A stretch of 64,000 nt of DNA from Fulvivirga sp. M361 (GCF_007097395.1 NZ_VKDC01000001.1:7501-71500); one strand, 5' to 3'. Positions 27,174-36,796 are shown, numbered from the stretch's first letter. Notes: generated by a model not told the origin, from the letters alone. Program-made: numbers and translations.

Positions 27174-28508
27174 CTAATTATCACTTCGTTTTGGGGACAG
27201 CCTTCCGGTTAGTTGAAGTAATGCCACCTCGGACTGCTTTACATTATAGGTCAAATCATTTATTCGGTTTCTTGCTGAAGAAAGGTTGAGCTGCGCTGTA
27301 CGAAGGTCTGTAGCGTCTACCTGGCCTAAACTATGATCCTCTTTCACTTTTTCAAAGTTCTGTTCATAGGTGCGTAGGTTAGCCTTTTCTATTCTAAGTT
27401 GCTGTTGGTTATTAGCATATTGCGCATAGGCATTTCGGAGATCTTTTTCCAGGCTAAGGTTAACACTTCCAAGCCTGGTTTTCTCCTTTTTAAGCCGGAT
27501 CTGTGCATTTTGCCGTTGAATTTTGTTTGCTCCACCGGTGAATAAAGGATAACTCAGACTAATCCCCACACCAGGTCCGTAAACTTGATTGCTTTGCAGA
27601 AAACTGGCATCGTCTTCGGAATCCAGATAGGTATAATTCGTATAACCACTGATATTGGGAAACCATGTGGCTTCGCTGATCTTTACCTCGTAGGTGGCAT
27701 TGTGGATACCTAACTCGGAAAGGTTCAATTGTGTATTACGCATTTTCATCTCATTTTCCAGCTTAGCATAATCCAGTTCATCGCTAAGCAGGATGTCTTC
27801 CTGCACCGTGAATATTTGGTCTGCAGGCTGACCCATGATCAGATTCAGGTTCCTGCGACTATTTTCATAGGACAATATGACATTGCGGTAATTAGCACTG
27901 TCAGTCTTAAGGTCAACCTCGGCCTGCAATTGCCTTACGGAGTTAGCCGCGCCAAACGTGGCATCTATTTTCACTCGCTGCCAACGATCAAAAGACAATG
28001 CGATATTATCCAGGTCTATGCCCAGGCGTGATTGCAGGCGAGCTACTTCAAGGTAAGTAGAAACTGTGGAAGATATCGTTTGCTCGATCACTGCGGTGAG
28101 TTGTAATTCACTGGTTTGATAGGTATTCTCCAATTGTTTATATCTATACCTTCCGCTGAAACCATTAAAAATGGGAATACTCAGTTGTGGCTGTATGGTC
28201 AGTTCACGTGAGCTACCGCTCAGTTCCAACGGAGGGTTTTCACCAGCTTCCGGGGAAATATTCAATGTTTGTATCTCTGCGTCGGAATAACCGAGTTCAT
28301 AGTTCATCTGGTGTTCGAGCCGTGGCATTTGGCCTGAAACGGCACGCGAAACATTATTCTCACTGATCTCTATATTGTATTTTTCCAGCTTGATGTCATA
28401 GTTATTCTCCAGCGCTTTATCAATAGCCTGCTCTAATGTCAACATTTCCTGTGCTATGAGGCTGTATGATAAAGTGGACAACACCAGGTAAGCAATTATC
28501 TTATTCAT
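27174..28508 (-). CDS. TolC-family outer membrane efflux protein
   Basis: 444 residues with a signal peptide (MNKIIAYLVLSTLSYSLIAQ) and the two repeated outer-membrane-factor domains, each opening with a helix pattern such as LTLEQAIDKALENNYDIKLEKYN. The C-terminal half has GVGISLSYPLFTGG and DLRTAQLNLSSARNRINDL. It should form the trimeric exit channel of the RND pump encoded immediately upstream (7 bp gap). Confidence 0.9.
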   Translation of the reverse strand: MNKIIAYLVLSTLSYSLIAQEMLTLEQAIDKALENNYDIKLEKYNIEISENNVSRAVSGQMPRLEHQMNYELGYSDAEIQTLNISPEAGENPPLELSGSSRELTIQPQLSIPIFNGFSGRYRYKQLENTYQTSELQLTAVIEQTISSTVSTYLEVARLQSRLGIDLDNIALSFDRWQRVKIDATFGAANSVRQLQAEVDLKTDSANYRNVILSYENSRRNLNLIMGQPADQIFTVQEDILLSDELDYAKLENEMKMRNTQLNLSELGIHNATYEVKISEATWFPNISGYTNYTYLDSEDDASFLQSNQVYGPGVGISLSYPLFTGGANKIQRQNAQIRLKKEKTRLGSVNLSLEKDLRNAYAQYANNQQQLRIEKANLRTYEQNFEKVKEDHSLGQVDATDLRTAQLNLSSARNRINDLTYNVKQSEVALLQLTGRLSPKRSDN

Positions 28509-28515
28509 ATCCTTT

Positions 28516-31500
28516 TTATTTATCTATCAAATACTTCAATTTTCTGACGGCAGGTTCAACTTCCGCAGATGAAAATGCTTGTCGCCTAAGCTGATTATAC
28601 CACAGCAGCCTGAGTTTATTTGTCACCATCAGGATCACCGGTAGCAATACCAGCACATTGAATATTCCAAAGCCCAAACCATACGCTATAGCAATGGCGG
28701 GGCCTTTTAAAAATTGTGCGCTCAGGCTGCTGGAAAAGATCAGTGGCCCGAGGCCGGCTATGGTGGTAATGGATGTCAATAGAATAGGCCGGAACCTGGA
28801 TCGGGCCGTTTCTCTCATCGCTTCTCCAAAATCGGCCCCTTCTTTGAGCAGGTCGTTGAGTGTAGAAATAAATACAAGCGCATTATTTACAAATACACCT
28901 ATTAAAGCAATGGTACCAATCAACGAGAAGATACTCAATGCTATACCATGTATCCAGTGCCCTGCGATAACGCCGATCAGGGCGAAAGGGAATAATACAA
29001 ACACTAAAAACGCCTGTGAAAAAGAGTTGCAATTGATCACGATCAATGCCAGTATAAAAAGGAGTATAATAGGGCCTACAAAAGAGATAGCGCCGATCAG
29101 TTTGAATGACATTCTATTCTGCCCTTCCACTGAGTAGGTGACAGAAGGGTACTTTTTAATGATCTCAGCCAGTGCGTTGGCTTCGACTGCCGCTATGGCC
29201 TTTGGCGCAGAAGCGTCGATACTGGCCACGTTGGCTTCAACCCTGATCTCCCGTTGCCCGTCCAGGTGATTGATGGTGAGGTTACCTACTCCTTCTTCAA
29301 TGTAAGCGACATCGCGTAAAGGATACTCGTTCCCCTCATGGGTGCGAATACGCATGTCCAAAAGCTGCTCGGGTGAATTACGGCCTTCCAGCGGATACCT
29401 TATCCAGACCTCTACTTCCTCATCCTCTCTTTGCAGGCTTTGCGCTTCCATACCAAAAAAGCCGGAACGCACCTGTGCCATTACATAAGCGAGGTTCAGC
29501 CCTAAAAGCTCTGCCTGTGGTTTCAATTTTATTCGCAGCTCCCGGATACCTTGCATATCATTGTCAGAAACGTCTTTTACTTCTGCCATTTGCTGCATAC
29601 TTTCTTTTAACTCATTTTTAGCTTTTCTGAGCTCTTCCAGGTCTTTACTTTTAAGAGCAAAAGCCACCGGAAGACCGAACAAGGAAGAGGTAGCCCCCAG
29701 CCCGTAGATCAAACGTGTAGCTTCCGGAATAGCAGGCGACGCCTCCCGGATATCCCGGCTTAGCTGAAAAGAGCTGATCCCCCGTTGTTCCCCTTCCAAA
29801 AAAGTTACCTTAAGTTCTCCCTGGTTGTCCAGCGGGCCGGTGATCTGTTCTACGAATCTCACTACCTGTTTACCATCAGCCCTTCTGGCAGAATAATCCT
29901 CATTCACTTTCCAAACCGCTTCTTCTATGCTTGCTAACTTGCTCTTTGTAATTTCGTATGAGGTGCCTGGCGGCAATTCCATTTCGATGAATATCGCATC
30001 ATCATCCAGGTTGGGAAAGAAGGTGAAATTCACAATTCCTGAACCTACCAGGCCTATCGAGCCCACCAAAAGGCCAATGAATATAAGAGTGGTTAACCCA
30101 TTGAGGTACCCTTTTCCTAAAACATTTGTCTCAAAAAATGGCATATAAATATGGGTCCGTAACCAGTCCATGGACCTGGTAAACCATCGTTCTATCCTGG
30201 TAAGTCTGATATTTTTTTTCAACCCTCTGGAATGTGCCAGATGTGCCGGGAGCACAAAGAAACTCTCGATAAGTGCTACAAAAAGTACGGCAATGACGAC
30301 AAAAGCGATTTCGCCAAAGAATTCACCGGCCTGTGTAGGCAGGAATAAAAACAGCGAGAAAGCGACTGCTGTAGTGGTCAATGAGATCATAACCGGGGTA
30401 ACCATTTCCAGGGTACCGTCCAACGCCGCTTTCAAAGGATTTTTCCCTTTCTCCTTTGCATGTTGATAAATATTTTCTCCAATGACAACGCCATCATCCA
30501 CCAATATACCGAGCACCAGGATAAAGCCGAACAGAGAGACCACATTGATCGTAGCATCGTAAATATCGATCATGACAAACATACCAATGATGGCCACGGG
30601 GATTTTGAAAGCTACCCACCAGGCCAGGTACCTGTCCAAAAACAACGCCAACACCACTAATACCAATACTACCCCTACAATTCCATTGTCGATCATTGCC
30701 TTCAGGCGGCTTTGCAGGTTAACGGTGCCATCTTCCAGTATTTGTAATTCGAGCCCATCATGTGTAGCGTTGAATTTTTCAAGATAGCCACGAACGAATT
30801 CGGCATTTTCAAGAATATCTTCCGAGGCCAGGGAATAGGTATCAATCACTACTACCCGCTCATTTTGAAGGTAACGCTGGTTAGGAGAATCTTCCAGCCG
30901 GTCCTTGATATCTGCCACATCCCTGAGATATACCACCTTGCCATCGGGATCAGCCCTGACTACAATGTTATTGAGGTCCTTCCCAAAGTAGCCTTTATTT
31001 CCGGCTTTGATGTTGATATTTTCCAGCCCGGTTTCAATACTCCCGCCAAACGTTTCCAGGTTTGAATTAGCAATAGCGCTTCTGACATGATCAATGGTGA
31101 GTTGATAAGCACGAAGATCATTTTCACGTACCCGAATTTCGATCTCTTCATCCGGCACTCCTTTTACAAACACTTGTGAAAGCCCTTCATGAAGGAGTAA
31201 TTCATCTTTAATGGACTCTGCATAATCTTTCCTGGTTTGCAGAGGTACGTCCCCGGATAGCGCCATACTCAGCGTCATATCCAGTGGGTCCCTTTTACTG
31301 ATACTGGCCTGTTCTATTCCATCAGGAAAACTATTGATCTTGTCTACTGCATTTTTAACTTCTATCAACAGTTGATTGGCATCTGCCTCCTCTTCAAGCT
31401 CCACCTCTATGGTCGCCAGGTTTTCTTTCGACGAAGAAGTGACCCTGTCTATACCTTCAATCCCTTCCAGGTTATCCTCCACTTTTAAGGTCACTCCCTC

Positions 31501-31683
31501 TTCTACTTCACTCGGAGTAGCACCGGGAAACGGGATAGTGATATCAATAAACCTGACTTTTTGTTTCGGAAAGCTGGTATTCTGGGTTTCTATAAGCTTG
31601 AGCAAGCCTACGGTAACAATCAACAATACACCCAGGTTCACCAGTGTGGGGTGTTGTATACAGTATTTGATGGCTCCTTTCAT
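28516..31683 (-). CDS. RND-family efflux transporter permease
   Basis: 1055 residues with the AcrB-like plan: TM1 near residues 11-30, a porter domain, TM2-6 (about 335-480), a second porter domain and TM8-12. Seen motifs are FPGATPSEVEEGVTLKVED, VVLALFLDRYLAWWVAFKIPVAI, GILVDDGVVIGENIYQH (TM4 acidic pair), and LTSITTIAGLGPLIFSSS. The acidic pair in TM4 is consistent with proton coupling. Substrate class (drug, lipid or metal) is not evident. It is located between the adaptor and TolC genes. Confidence 0.92.
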   Translation of the reverse strand: MKGAIKYCIQHPTLVNLGVLLIVTVGLLKLIETQNTSFPKQKVRFIDITIPFPGATPSEVEEGVTLKVEDNLEGIEGIDRVTSSSKENLATIEVELEEEADANQLLIEVKNAVDKINSFPDGIEQASISKRDPLDMTLSMALSGDVPLQTRKDYAESIKDELLLHEGLSQVFVKGVPDEEIEIRVRENDLRAYQLTIDHVRSAIANSNLETFGGSIETGLENINIKAGNKGYFGKDLNNIVVRADPDGKVVYLRDVADIKDRLEDSPNQRYLQNERVVVIDTYSLASEDILENAEFVRGYLEKFNATHDGLELQILEDGTVNLQSRLKAMIDNGIVGVVLVLVVLALFLDRYLAWWVAFKIPVAIIGMFVMIDIYDATINVVSLFGFILVLGILVDDGVVIGENIYQHAKEKGKNPLKAALDGTLEMVTPVMISLTTTAVAFSLFLFLPTQAGEFFGEIAFVVIAVLFVALIESFFVLPAHLAHSRGLKKNIRLTRIERWFTRSMDWLRTHIYMPFFETNVLGKGYLNGLTTLIFIGLLVGSIGLVGSGIVNFTFFPNLDDDAIFIEMELPPGTSYEITKSKLASIEEAVWKVNEDYSARRADGKQVVRFVEQITGPLDNQGELKVTFLEGEQRGISSFQLSRDIREASPAIPEATRLIYGLGATSSLFGLPVAFALKSKDLEELRKAKNELKESMQQMAEVKDVSDNDMQGIRELRIKLKPQAELLGLNLAYVMAQVRSGFFGMEAQSLQREDEEVEVWIRYPLEGRNSPEQLLDMRIRTHEGNEYPLRDVAYIEEGVGNLTINHLDGQREIRVEANVASIDASAPKAIAAVEANALAEIIKKYPSVTYSVEGQNRMSFKLIGAISFVGPIILLFILALIVINCNSFSQAFLVFVLFPFALIGVIAGHWIHGIALSIFSLIGTIALIGVFVNNALVFISTLNDLLKEGADFGEAMRETARSRFRPILLTSITTIAGLGPLIFSSSLSAQFLKGPAIAIAYGLGFGIFNVLVLLPVILMVTNKLRLLWYNQLRRQAFSSAEVEPAVRKLKYLIDK

Positions 31684-31690
31684 AATAGTA

Positions 31691-32797
31691 TTATTTTGAA
31701 GTAGCCTTTAATCCAAGAATAGGTGTCAATACCGGATCAGTAATCAATTGATCTCCTTCAGAAAAACCTTGTACGATCACTGTTTGCTGCCTGAATTCCA
31801 CGGGTTCCACATTCTTAAGGCGTACAATAGAATCTTTAATAATGTAAACCTGGTTTTCTCTTGTAAGAAGCGCCAGAGGTATCTCTACTGCTTCAGGGTA
31901 AGTGCTGGCTTCAATTTTCCCTTCCAGGTAGGTGCCTTCGCGTAAGTCAGAGCCTTTTACTTTCAGGTAAACTGTCACAGATTGGGTGGCAGGGTCTATG
32001 GTAGTACCAAAGCGATCTATAGATGCCTTATATTCCTGACCCAATGCCCTGGAATATAATGCAATGTCTTGTCCTTTATGCAGGTATTTTAGATTGGAGG
32101 ATGATATGGCAGCCTTCACCTCATAGGCATCTGTCGCAATAAATTCACCGAGTCTGGCGCCTGGTATCACCAGATCTCCTGGGTCCAATAGTGCCTGGGT
32201 CAATGCACCGTTAAAAGGAGCATATATTTTAAAATCCTGCAGTGTTTCCTCCATGCTTTTAAGGCCATAGTACAGGTTAAAAATATTGTTAGAAGACATG
32301 AAATACCGGAGTTGAGCATTCTCTACAGCGGGCAGTTCAGGTATTGGTTTTTCTATGTGTATGGTTGACAAATATTGGTTCCACTGCTCAAAGTGAGTAG
32401 GATAATCCAACTTAAGATCTGACATAACGCGTACCAGCGCACTCAGGAACTGACTCTTTTTGGCAGCAAGATCATACCGGTAGTCAGCATCATCGATAAA
32501 CACCATCAACTGGCCTTTGCGAAATGTAATTCCTTCTTCAAATATCTGGGCCGTAGCTTTGGAGATACCCTGCACCTGGGCCACCACGTCTATTTTCTTT
32601 ATAGCGATCACGCGTCCGGTCATATTCAAATGGTGGCTGATCTCTGAAGGAGTCACGCGAAGTGTGTTAAAACTGCGAAGCCGCTCTTCTCCTGTCGTCG
32701 CCGTGTCTTGCTCCTTACCCGAGGAGGTAGTGCACTGCCAAAAAAGAACCGGAAGCGCAACGAACAAGAAGCCAATTATCAATCTCATAATTCTCAT
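31691..32797 (-). CDS. RND efflux periplasmic adaptor lipoprotein
   Basis: 368 residues from the ATG at 32797, chosen because it gives a clean lipoprotein signal (MRIMRLIIGFLFVALPVLFWQC). The longer frame to 32839 would run through the operator palindrome. The membrane-fusion-protein core has KKIDVVAQVQGISKATAQIF, a coiled coil (about 110-200), the barrel return FNGALTQALLDPGDLVIPGA, and a C-terminal domain. It links the permease to TolC. First structural gene of the operon after tetR. Confidence 0.88.
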   Translation of the reverse strand: MRIMRLIIGFLFVALPVLFWQCTTSSGKEQDTATTGEERLRSFNTLRVTPSEISHHLNMTGRVIAIKKIDVVAQVQGISKATAQIFEEGITFRKGQLMVFIDDADYRYDLAAKKSQFLSALVRVMSDLKLDYPTHFEQWNQYLSTIHIEKPIPELPAVENAQLRYFMSSNNIFNLYYGLKSMEETLQDFKIYAPFNGALTQALLDPGDLVIPGARLGEFIATDAYEVKAAISSSNLKYLHKGQDIALYSRALGQEYKASIDRFGTTIDPATQSVTVYLKVKGSDLREGTYLEGKIEASTYPEAVEIPLALLTRENQVYIIKDSIVRLKNVEPVEFRQQTVIVQGFSEGDQLITDPVLTPILGLKATSK

Positions 32798-32832
32798 CTT
32801 CTGATTTGTTAATTTGTTTATATAATTTGATA

Positions 32833-32846
32833 TAATCATTTGATTA
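32833..32846. promoter_or_regulatory. TetR operator candidate before the efflux genes
   Basis: TAATC-ATTT-GATTA is a perfect inverted repeat located 36 bp upstream of the adaptor ATG. Extended on the minus strand it reads TTTAATCAAATGATTA, nearly the same as the palindrome in front of the tetR gene at 33514-33531. Confidence 0.55.
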
Positions 32847-32865
32847 AATTCAGGGTAAAAAAATA

Positions 32866-33495
32866 TTAATCCGGAGTTCTAAGAAAAAGGTGCTTAATGA
32901 TCATCTCAGGGATCATTTTCTTTCTTTCTTCTAACACTTCATCATATTCCTGGTCTGTCATATTAAGCTTTGTAAGCATCAGCGGCCTTGATATAAAAGG
33001 GAAAACAGTAAGCCCTACCAGGTTCATCATGAAATGTGAGTGGTGCATTTTTCGAATGATACCCGCATCACCCAATTGCCTCAACTGTTCCTCCAGCTTA
33101 TTCACAGTCTTTTGATCAGCGAGCATCTTCTCAACCCGCTCGGGATTACTCTGGGATTCAGACATGATGAATAACGGTACAAGCGGGTTCTCCTTAAAGA
33201 AATCTATATAGCTATGTGCAAAGCTTTTTATTTTATCCTGCAGCGGCGACTCACTATTAAAGATCTCATCCATTCTCTTAGAAAATCGTCTCAGAGCTTC
33301 CCCTATTACCAGTTCAAAAAGCTTGTCCTTACTTCGATAGTAATAATGAAGTGAAGCTATATTGATACCAGCTTCTTCTGCAATATCACGGGTCTTTGTA
33401 GCGGCAAAACCTTTTCTGACAAAAACCCGTGCAGCAGCCTGCTTGATTTTTTCTTCTGTAGATTGTTGTTCGTCTACCTGACTGTGTGCATTCAT
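32866..33495 (-). CDS. TetR-family repressor of the RND efflux operon
   Basis: 209 residues. The HTH (about 15-60) reads QAAARVFVRKGFAATKTRD, then IAEEAGINIASLHYYYRSKDKLFELV, with a TetR_C-type ligand domain behind it. It is the first gene of the cluster and directly precedes the adaptor. Matching palindromes before its own start (33514-33531) and before the adaptor (32833-32846) suggest autoregulation plus control of the pump. The inducer is unknown. Confidence 0.88.
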   Translation of the reverse strand: MNAHSQVDEQQSTEEKIKQAAARVFVRKGFAATKTRDIAEEAGINIASLHYYYRSKDKLFELVIGEALRRFSKRMDEIFNSESPLQDKIKSFAHSYIDFFKENPLVPLFIMSESQSNPERVEKMLADQKTVNKLEEQLRQLGDAGIIRKMHHSHFMMNLVGLTVFPFISRPLMLTKLNMTDQEYDEVLEERKKMIPEMIIKHLFLRTPD

Positions 33496-33513
33496 ATCAT
33501 TTTAATCAAATCA

Positions 33514-33531
33514 TTTAATCAAACGATTAAA
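33514..33531. promoter_or_regulatory. TetR operator candidate before tetR
   Basis: TTTAATC-AAAC-GATTAAA, a perfect 7-bp inverted repeat with a 4-bp spacer, lies 18 bp upstream of the tetR ATG. A half-site copy (TTTAATCAAAT at 33501-33511) precedes it. The arms match the palindrome at 32833-32846. Confidence 0.6.
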
Positions 33532-33723
33532 TTTAATATATTGTTTTCAACTATTCCCTATTTTTTTCACTTTTCTGATTTTGGGATAATGATAAAGCAC
33601 TGAAAAAGGTGTTACCATATCTCCTCTCACTTTAAAACTGATAACAATCAACTTAAAAGTTGATTCCTTTCTTTTTGCAATTACGGTATGTATATGAGTT
33701 TTGGTCCGGCAAATTGATTTTTT

Positions 33724-34536
33724 ATGCTTCACGAAGAGAATACTTACGCTAAAAAAACCTTGACAGTTTTGAGGGTTAGCGCGATCATATATTTCATCAT
33801 TATCTTGCCCTCTTGTCAACATCCTTTTAATATAGAGCAAGGAGCCTCATTAAATATGCACGACCAGGGAGATGGAAACAGCACGGCGTATATTGTGCCG
33901 GACCCTGACCATGGATTGAGTCAATCGCCCGTGAACATCCTGACCAAGTCCTGCACGAATGGCCATCATGAAATTGTACTACACTTTAATGATGAGATCA
34001 AAGCCATTGAAAACCTGGGGCATACCGTTCAGCTTGACTTCGCTACGGGAAGTACCATTGAAGTGGATGGCCTTACCTATAACTTTGAGCAAATGCACTT
34101 TCACACGCCATCGGAACACTTACTGGATGGTGTAACTTACCCTATGGAAGCTCACATTGTTAATAAAATGACCGACCCGAACGGGGATGATAAATACCTG
34201 GTAATAGCTGTTTTTTTCAAAATGGGAGAAGAAAACCGATTTATTGAAGAGTTTATTGACCTCATTCCCCGGAAAGAGCATAGCATCCGCGAGGTAGAGC
34301 CCCGGGTCGTCCGGCTCAATGACCTTTTCACAGGAAATATGGATAAAGAAATTCACTCCTACTATCATTACTCCGGATCACTTACTACACCTCCGCATAC
34401 TGAAACAGTGAATTGGTATGTGCTCAAACATGTCTTTAAAGCTTCTCCCGAAGAGATCAGTACGATGAATCGTTTAGAGGGTAACAATGCACGACATATC
34501 CAGGCGCTCTACGGAAGAAAGATCGACAGTGAATAA
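33724..34536 (+). CDS. alpha-type carbonic anhydrase, lipoprotein
   Basis: 270 residues that interconvert CO2 and bicarbonate. A lipoprotein-like signal ends [11 protein letters not shown]. The alpha-CA zinc ligands appear as MHFHTPSEH (two His) and EAHIV (third His), with the Thr-containing [13 protein letters not shown] loop and the N-terminal QSPVNI motif. It is probably exposed in the periplasm or on the outer membrane. It is divergent from the tetR gene and not obviously tied to its neighbours. Confidence 0.92.
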
Positions 34537-34656
34537 AATAATATCAGCTCCTGCTAAAACGAGTAATAATATGTTTGTTGGTCTTCATACTTCCTGATCA
34601 AAGCCCTACCTGAAAGGAAGTAAAAGATAGAGTTGAAAAGGGTACCTTTATTTCTC

Positions 34657-35673
34657 ATGATGGAGAATACGATAAAAACGGGAATACTGTCCTTTGGTAT
34701 GTCAGGGAAATTATTCCATTCCCCCTTTTTAAATGAACATCAGGGCTTCGAATTAAGTGCTGTAGTAGAAAGGACGGAAAAGAAAGCACATCTTGTTTAT
34801 CCTGAAATAAAAAGTTACCGTTCAATCGATGAACTTTTGGCAGAACCTCATATTGAACTTGTAGTTGTTAACACCCCTAACGCTACTCATTTTGAGTTTG
34901 CCCTAAACGCAATCAAAGCAAAAAAACATGTATTGATTGAAAAGCCTTTTACGGTTACTTCTTCACAAGCCAGGCAACTTTTTCAAGAGGCCCAAAAGTA
35001 TAACTGCTGTGTTCTGCCCTATCAGAACAGGCGATATGAAAGTGATTTTTTATCTGTGAAAAGCGTATTGGATTCCGGTAAACTAGGGGAATTGATAGAA
35101 GTCCACCTTCGTTATGACAGGTATCGATATGCTCTACGTCCGGAAATTGCGAAAGAGACACCTGTTCCGGGCAGTGGTCTACTGTACAACTTAGGCCCGC
35201 ATTTAATAGATGCGGCAATTTCTCTTTTTGGCACTCCATTACAATGGAAAAAAAGTTGGGGCTTTTTCCGCCCAAAGACAAAAGTGGATGATTACGCCCA
35301 TATTCATTTATCTTACCCCAAAGGAATGCAGGTATTTATCACGGCAAGTCTGCTGGTAGCCGACCCACCACCGGCTTTTGTGCTTCACGGAACTAAAGGC
35401 TCATACATTAAGCATCGTACAGATGTTCAAGAAAAACAATTACTGGAAGGCATGCGCCCCGAAAATCCCTCATACGGAATGGAAGCGTCAGACCAATGTG
35501 GTACACTTACTACAATTTCAACAGATGGAGAAAAGACGCAGGAAAAAATAACCTCTGTAAAGTCTTCCTATATGCATGTGTTCGATGATGTTTATAATAT
35601 GATCAGGAGAGGACAAGCTTATCCGGTATCCGAGAAACAGATCATACAACAATTGGAAATTTTGGAGGGGTAA
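34657..35673 (+). CDS. Gfo/Idh/MocA-family NAD(P)-dependent oxidoreductase
   Basis: 338 residues. The N-terminal Rossmann fold begins IKTGILSFGMSGKLFHSPFL, with the family motif EKPFTVTSSQARQL (the conserved EKP). The C-terminal alpha/beta domain includes YNLGPHLIDAAISLFG with the likely catalytic His/Asp pair. The first Rossmann glycine motif is atypical (SFGMSGK). The ATG at 34657 is used; an upstream in-frame TTG adds eight residues. The substrate is probably a sugar or cyclitol derivative, not determinable here. Confidence 0.88.
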   Translation: MMENTIKTGILSFGMSGKLFHSPFLNEHQGFELSAVVERTEKKAHLVYPEIKSYRSIDELLAEPHIELVVVNTPNATHFEFALNAIKAKKHVLIEKPFTVTSSQARQLFQEAQKYNCCVLPYQNRRYESDFLSVKSVLDSGKLGELIEVHLRYDRYRYALRPEIAKETPVPGSGLLYNLGPHLIDAAISLFGTPLQWKKSWGFFRPKTKVDDYAHIHLSYPKGMQVFITASLLVADPPPAFVLHGTKGSYIKHRTDVQEKQLLEGMRPENPSYGMEASDQCGTLTTISTDGEKTQEKITSVKSSYMHVFDDVYNMIRRGQAYPVSEKQIIQQLEILEG

Positions 35674-35778
35674 GGAATACAGCTGATGCTGCCAACGGTT
35701 GACTGTAATCGGTCACTCATTTGAAAGGTGATCCACTGTCTTTTTCTAATGTATAAACAGGACGACTGATGTGGCCGG

Positions 35779-35815
35779 TGCCTTACAAGCAGGGGGTCAC
35801 TGGTTCCAATCTAGC
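35779..35815 (+). pseudogene. 3'-half tRNA-Val(TAC)-like remnant, possible attachment site
   Basis: The sequence covers an anticodon loop CTTACAA (anticodon TAC) with 3' stem GCAG, the variable region GGGGTC and a T arm ACTGG-TTCCAAT. The 5' half and the 3' acceptor strand do not form a cloverleaf, and the T loop is mutated (TTCCAAT for TTCGAAT). Integrases often target tRNA 3' halves, so this may mark the left edge of the accessory island. It is followed by the terminator at 35836-35869. Confidence 0.5.
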
Positions 35816-35835
35816 AAACTAAACTTTGATTATCA

Positions 35836-35869
35836 ATGAGTTACAAAACATATTTTGTAACTCATTTTT
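35836..35869 (+). terminator. strong intrinsic terminator
   Basis: A perfect 13-bp stem (ATGAGTTACAAAA / TTTTGTAACTCAT) with the 4-nt loop CATA is followed by TTTT. It could end the oxidoreductase transcript or be the former terminator of the tRNA remnant. The rest of the gene-free stretch 35674-36244 has only the HipB-type palindromes. Confidence 0.8.
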
Positions 35870-36110
35870 GTTTGCATGCACTTTGTTTTGCGTCGACCGA
35901 TTAAATATTTTGTTTCTTTAAGAGTTTAGAACTTCATGGGCTTTGATTCCCGTAATGTTAAGGTGCCTAAATTTCAACAATCTCCAAGAGCTTTACTATG
36001 AATAAGTCCATTTCTGTAATGTCTCTCTTTATGTTTTTTGGCTGTATCTTATACCGCGCCTTAACGAATGATGAATCATAAATGATCTAACGGAAATAAC
36101 TGCACCTTAA

Positions 36111-36239
36111 TAGTGCTTTATAAAGCACTACCAGGGTAAAAGAGTTGCGCTCTCAGCTAATTGACCTCAAAATATGCCTTAAACGGCACTTCAGTAGATT
36201 ATTTCAGCTAAGTTTTGTATTTTTGACTCTAAAAGAGCC
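36111..36239. promoter_or_regulatory. cluster of palindromes in the hipB promoter region
   Basis: A perfect 20-bp palindrome TAGTGCTTTATAAAGCACTA (36111-36130), an inverted repeat TGCC-TTAAAC-GGCA (36175-36188) and GACTC-TAAAA-GAGCC (36225-36239) precede the hipB start. They share a GC-TTA-GC layout and are likely HipB operators for autoregulation. Confidence 0.5.
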
Positions 36240-36244
36240 TTACA

Positions 36245-36457
36245 GTGCACCTTGAAGAATTAGTTCGGACTTTAAAAAAGCGTAGAGAAATACTTGGCGT
36301 TACACAGGAACAGTTAGCAGAACTATCTGATGTAGGTCTACGTACCCTCAAATCGTTGGAAAGCATGAAAAGTAACCCTACCCTGGAAACCCTCAACAAG
36401 CTGGCTGATGTATTGGGCATGGAACTGAGGTTGGAAGTGAAACAACCCAAATTATAA
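36245..36457 (+). CDS. hipB: HipB-like XRE-family antitoxin/repressor
   Basis: 70-residue protein consisting almost entirely of a Cro/C1 helix-turn-helix: RREILGVTQEQLAELSDVGL, then TLKSLESMKSNPTLETLNKLADVLGMEL. The start is a GTG at 36245. It begins a three-gene run with tiny gaps (3 bp to the next gene), the classic order of hip operons. In HipBST systems HipB mainly binds DNA and strengthens inhibition by HipS. Palindromes upstream are its likely targets. Confidence 0.85.
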   Translation: MHLEELVRTLKKRREILGVTQEQLAELSDVGLRTLKSLESMKSNPTLETLNKLADVLGMELRLEVKQPKL

Positions 36458-36460
36458 GTC

Positions 36461-36796
36461 ATGCGGTCCGGGCAGGTGTTATGGAACGGTCAGTTAGCGG
36501 GCATACTAACCCAGTATAACAGGTCTCACTATGAATTCGAATATGATGAGGTATGGTTGGCAGATGAGTTCAAGCCACCTATCAGCCTCACCTTTCCCAA
36601 AAGTCAGAAAGTTTACAAGGCCGATCACTTATTCCCCTTCTTTTTTAACATGCTATCCGAAGGGGTAAACAGAAAGCTTCAGAGCCGACTGTTGAAGATT
36701 GACGAACAGGATCATTTTGGACTATTACTGGCTACGGCATCACAAGACAGTATTGGTGCGGTAAGTGTGGTTCCATCTAACAATGAACACCAATGA
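36461..36796 (+). CDS. hipS: HipS-like protein (stand-alone HipA N-subdomain)
   Basis: 111 residues corresponding to the N-terminal subdomain of HipA: GQVLWNGQLAGILTQYNRSH, LADEFKPPISLTFPKS, FPFFFNMLSEGVNR and DHFGLLLATASQDSIGAVSV. In a typical HipA this is fused to the kinase; here it is separate and overlaps the kinase gene by 4 bp (ATGA). That is the architecture of HipBST modules, where HipS is the antitoxin that occupies the kinase. Function is inferred from architecture. Confidence 0.8.
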   Translation: MRSGQVLWNGQLAGILTQYNRSHYEFEYDEVWLADEFKPPISLTFPKSQKVYKADHLFPFFFNMLSEGVNRKLQSRLLKIDEQDHFGLLLATASQDSIGAVSVVPSNNEHQ

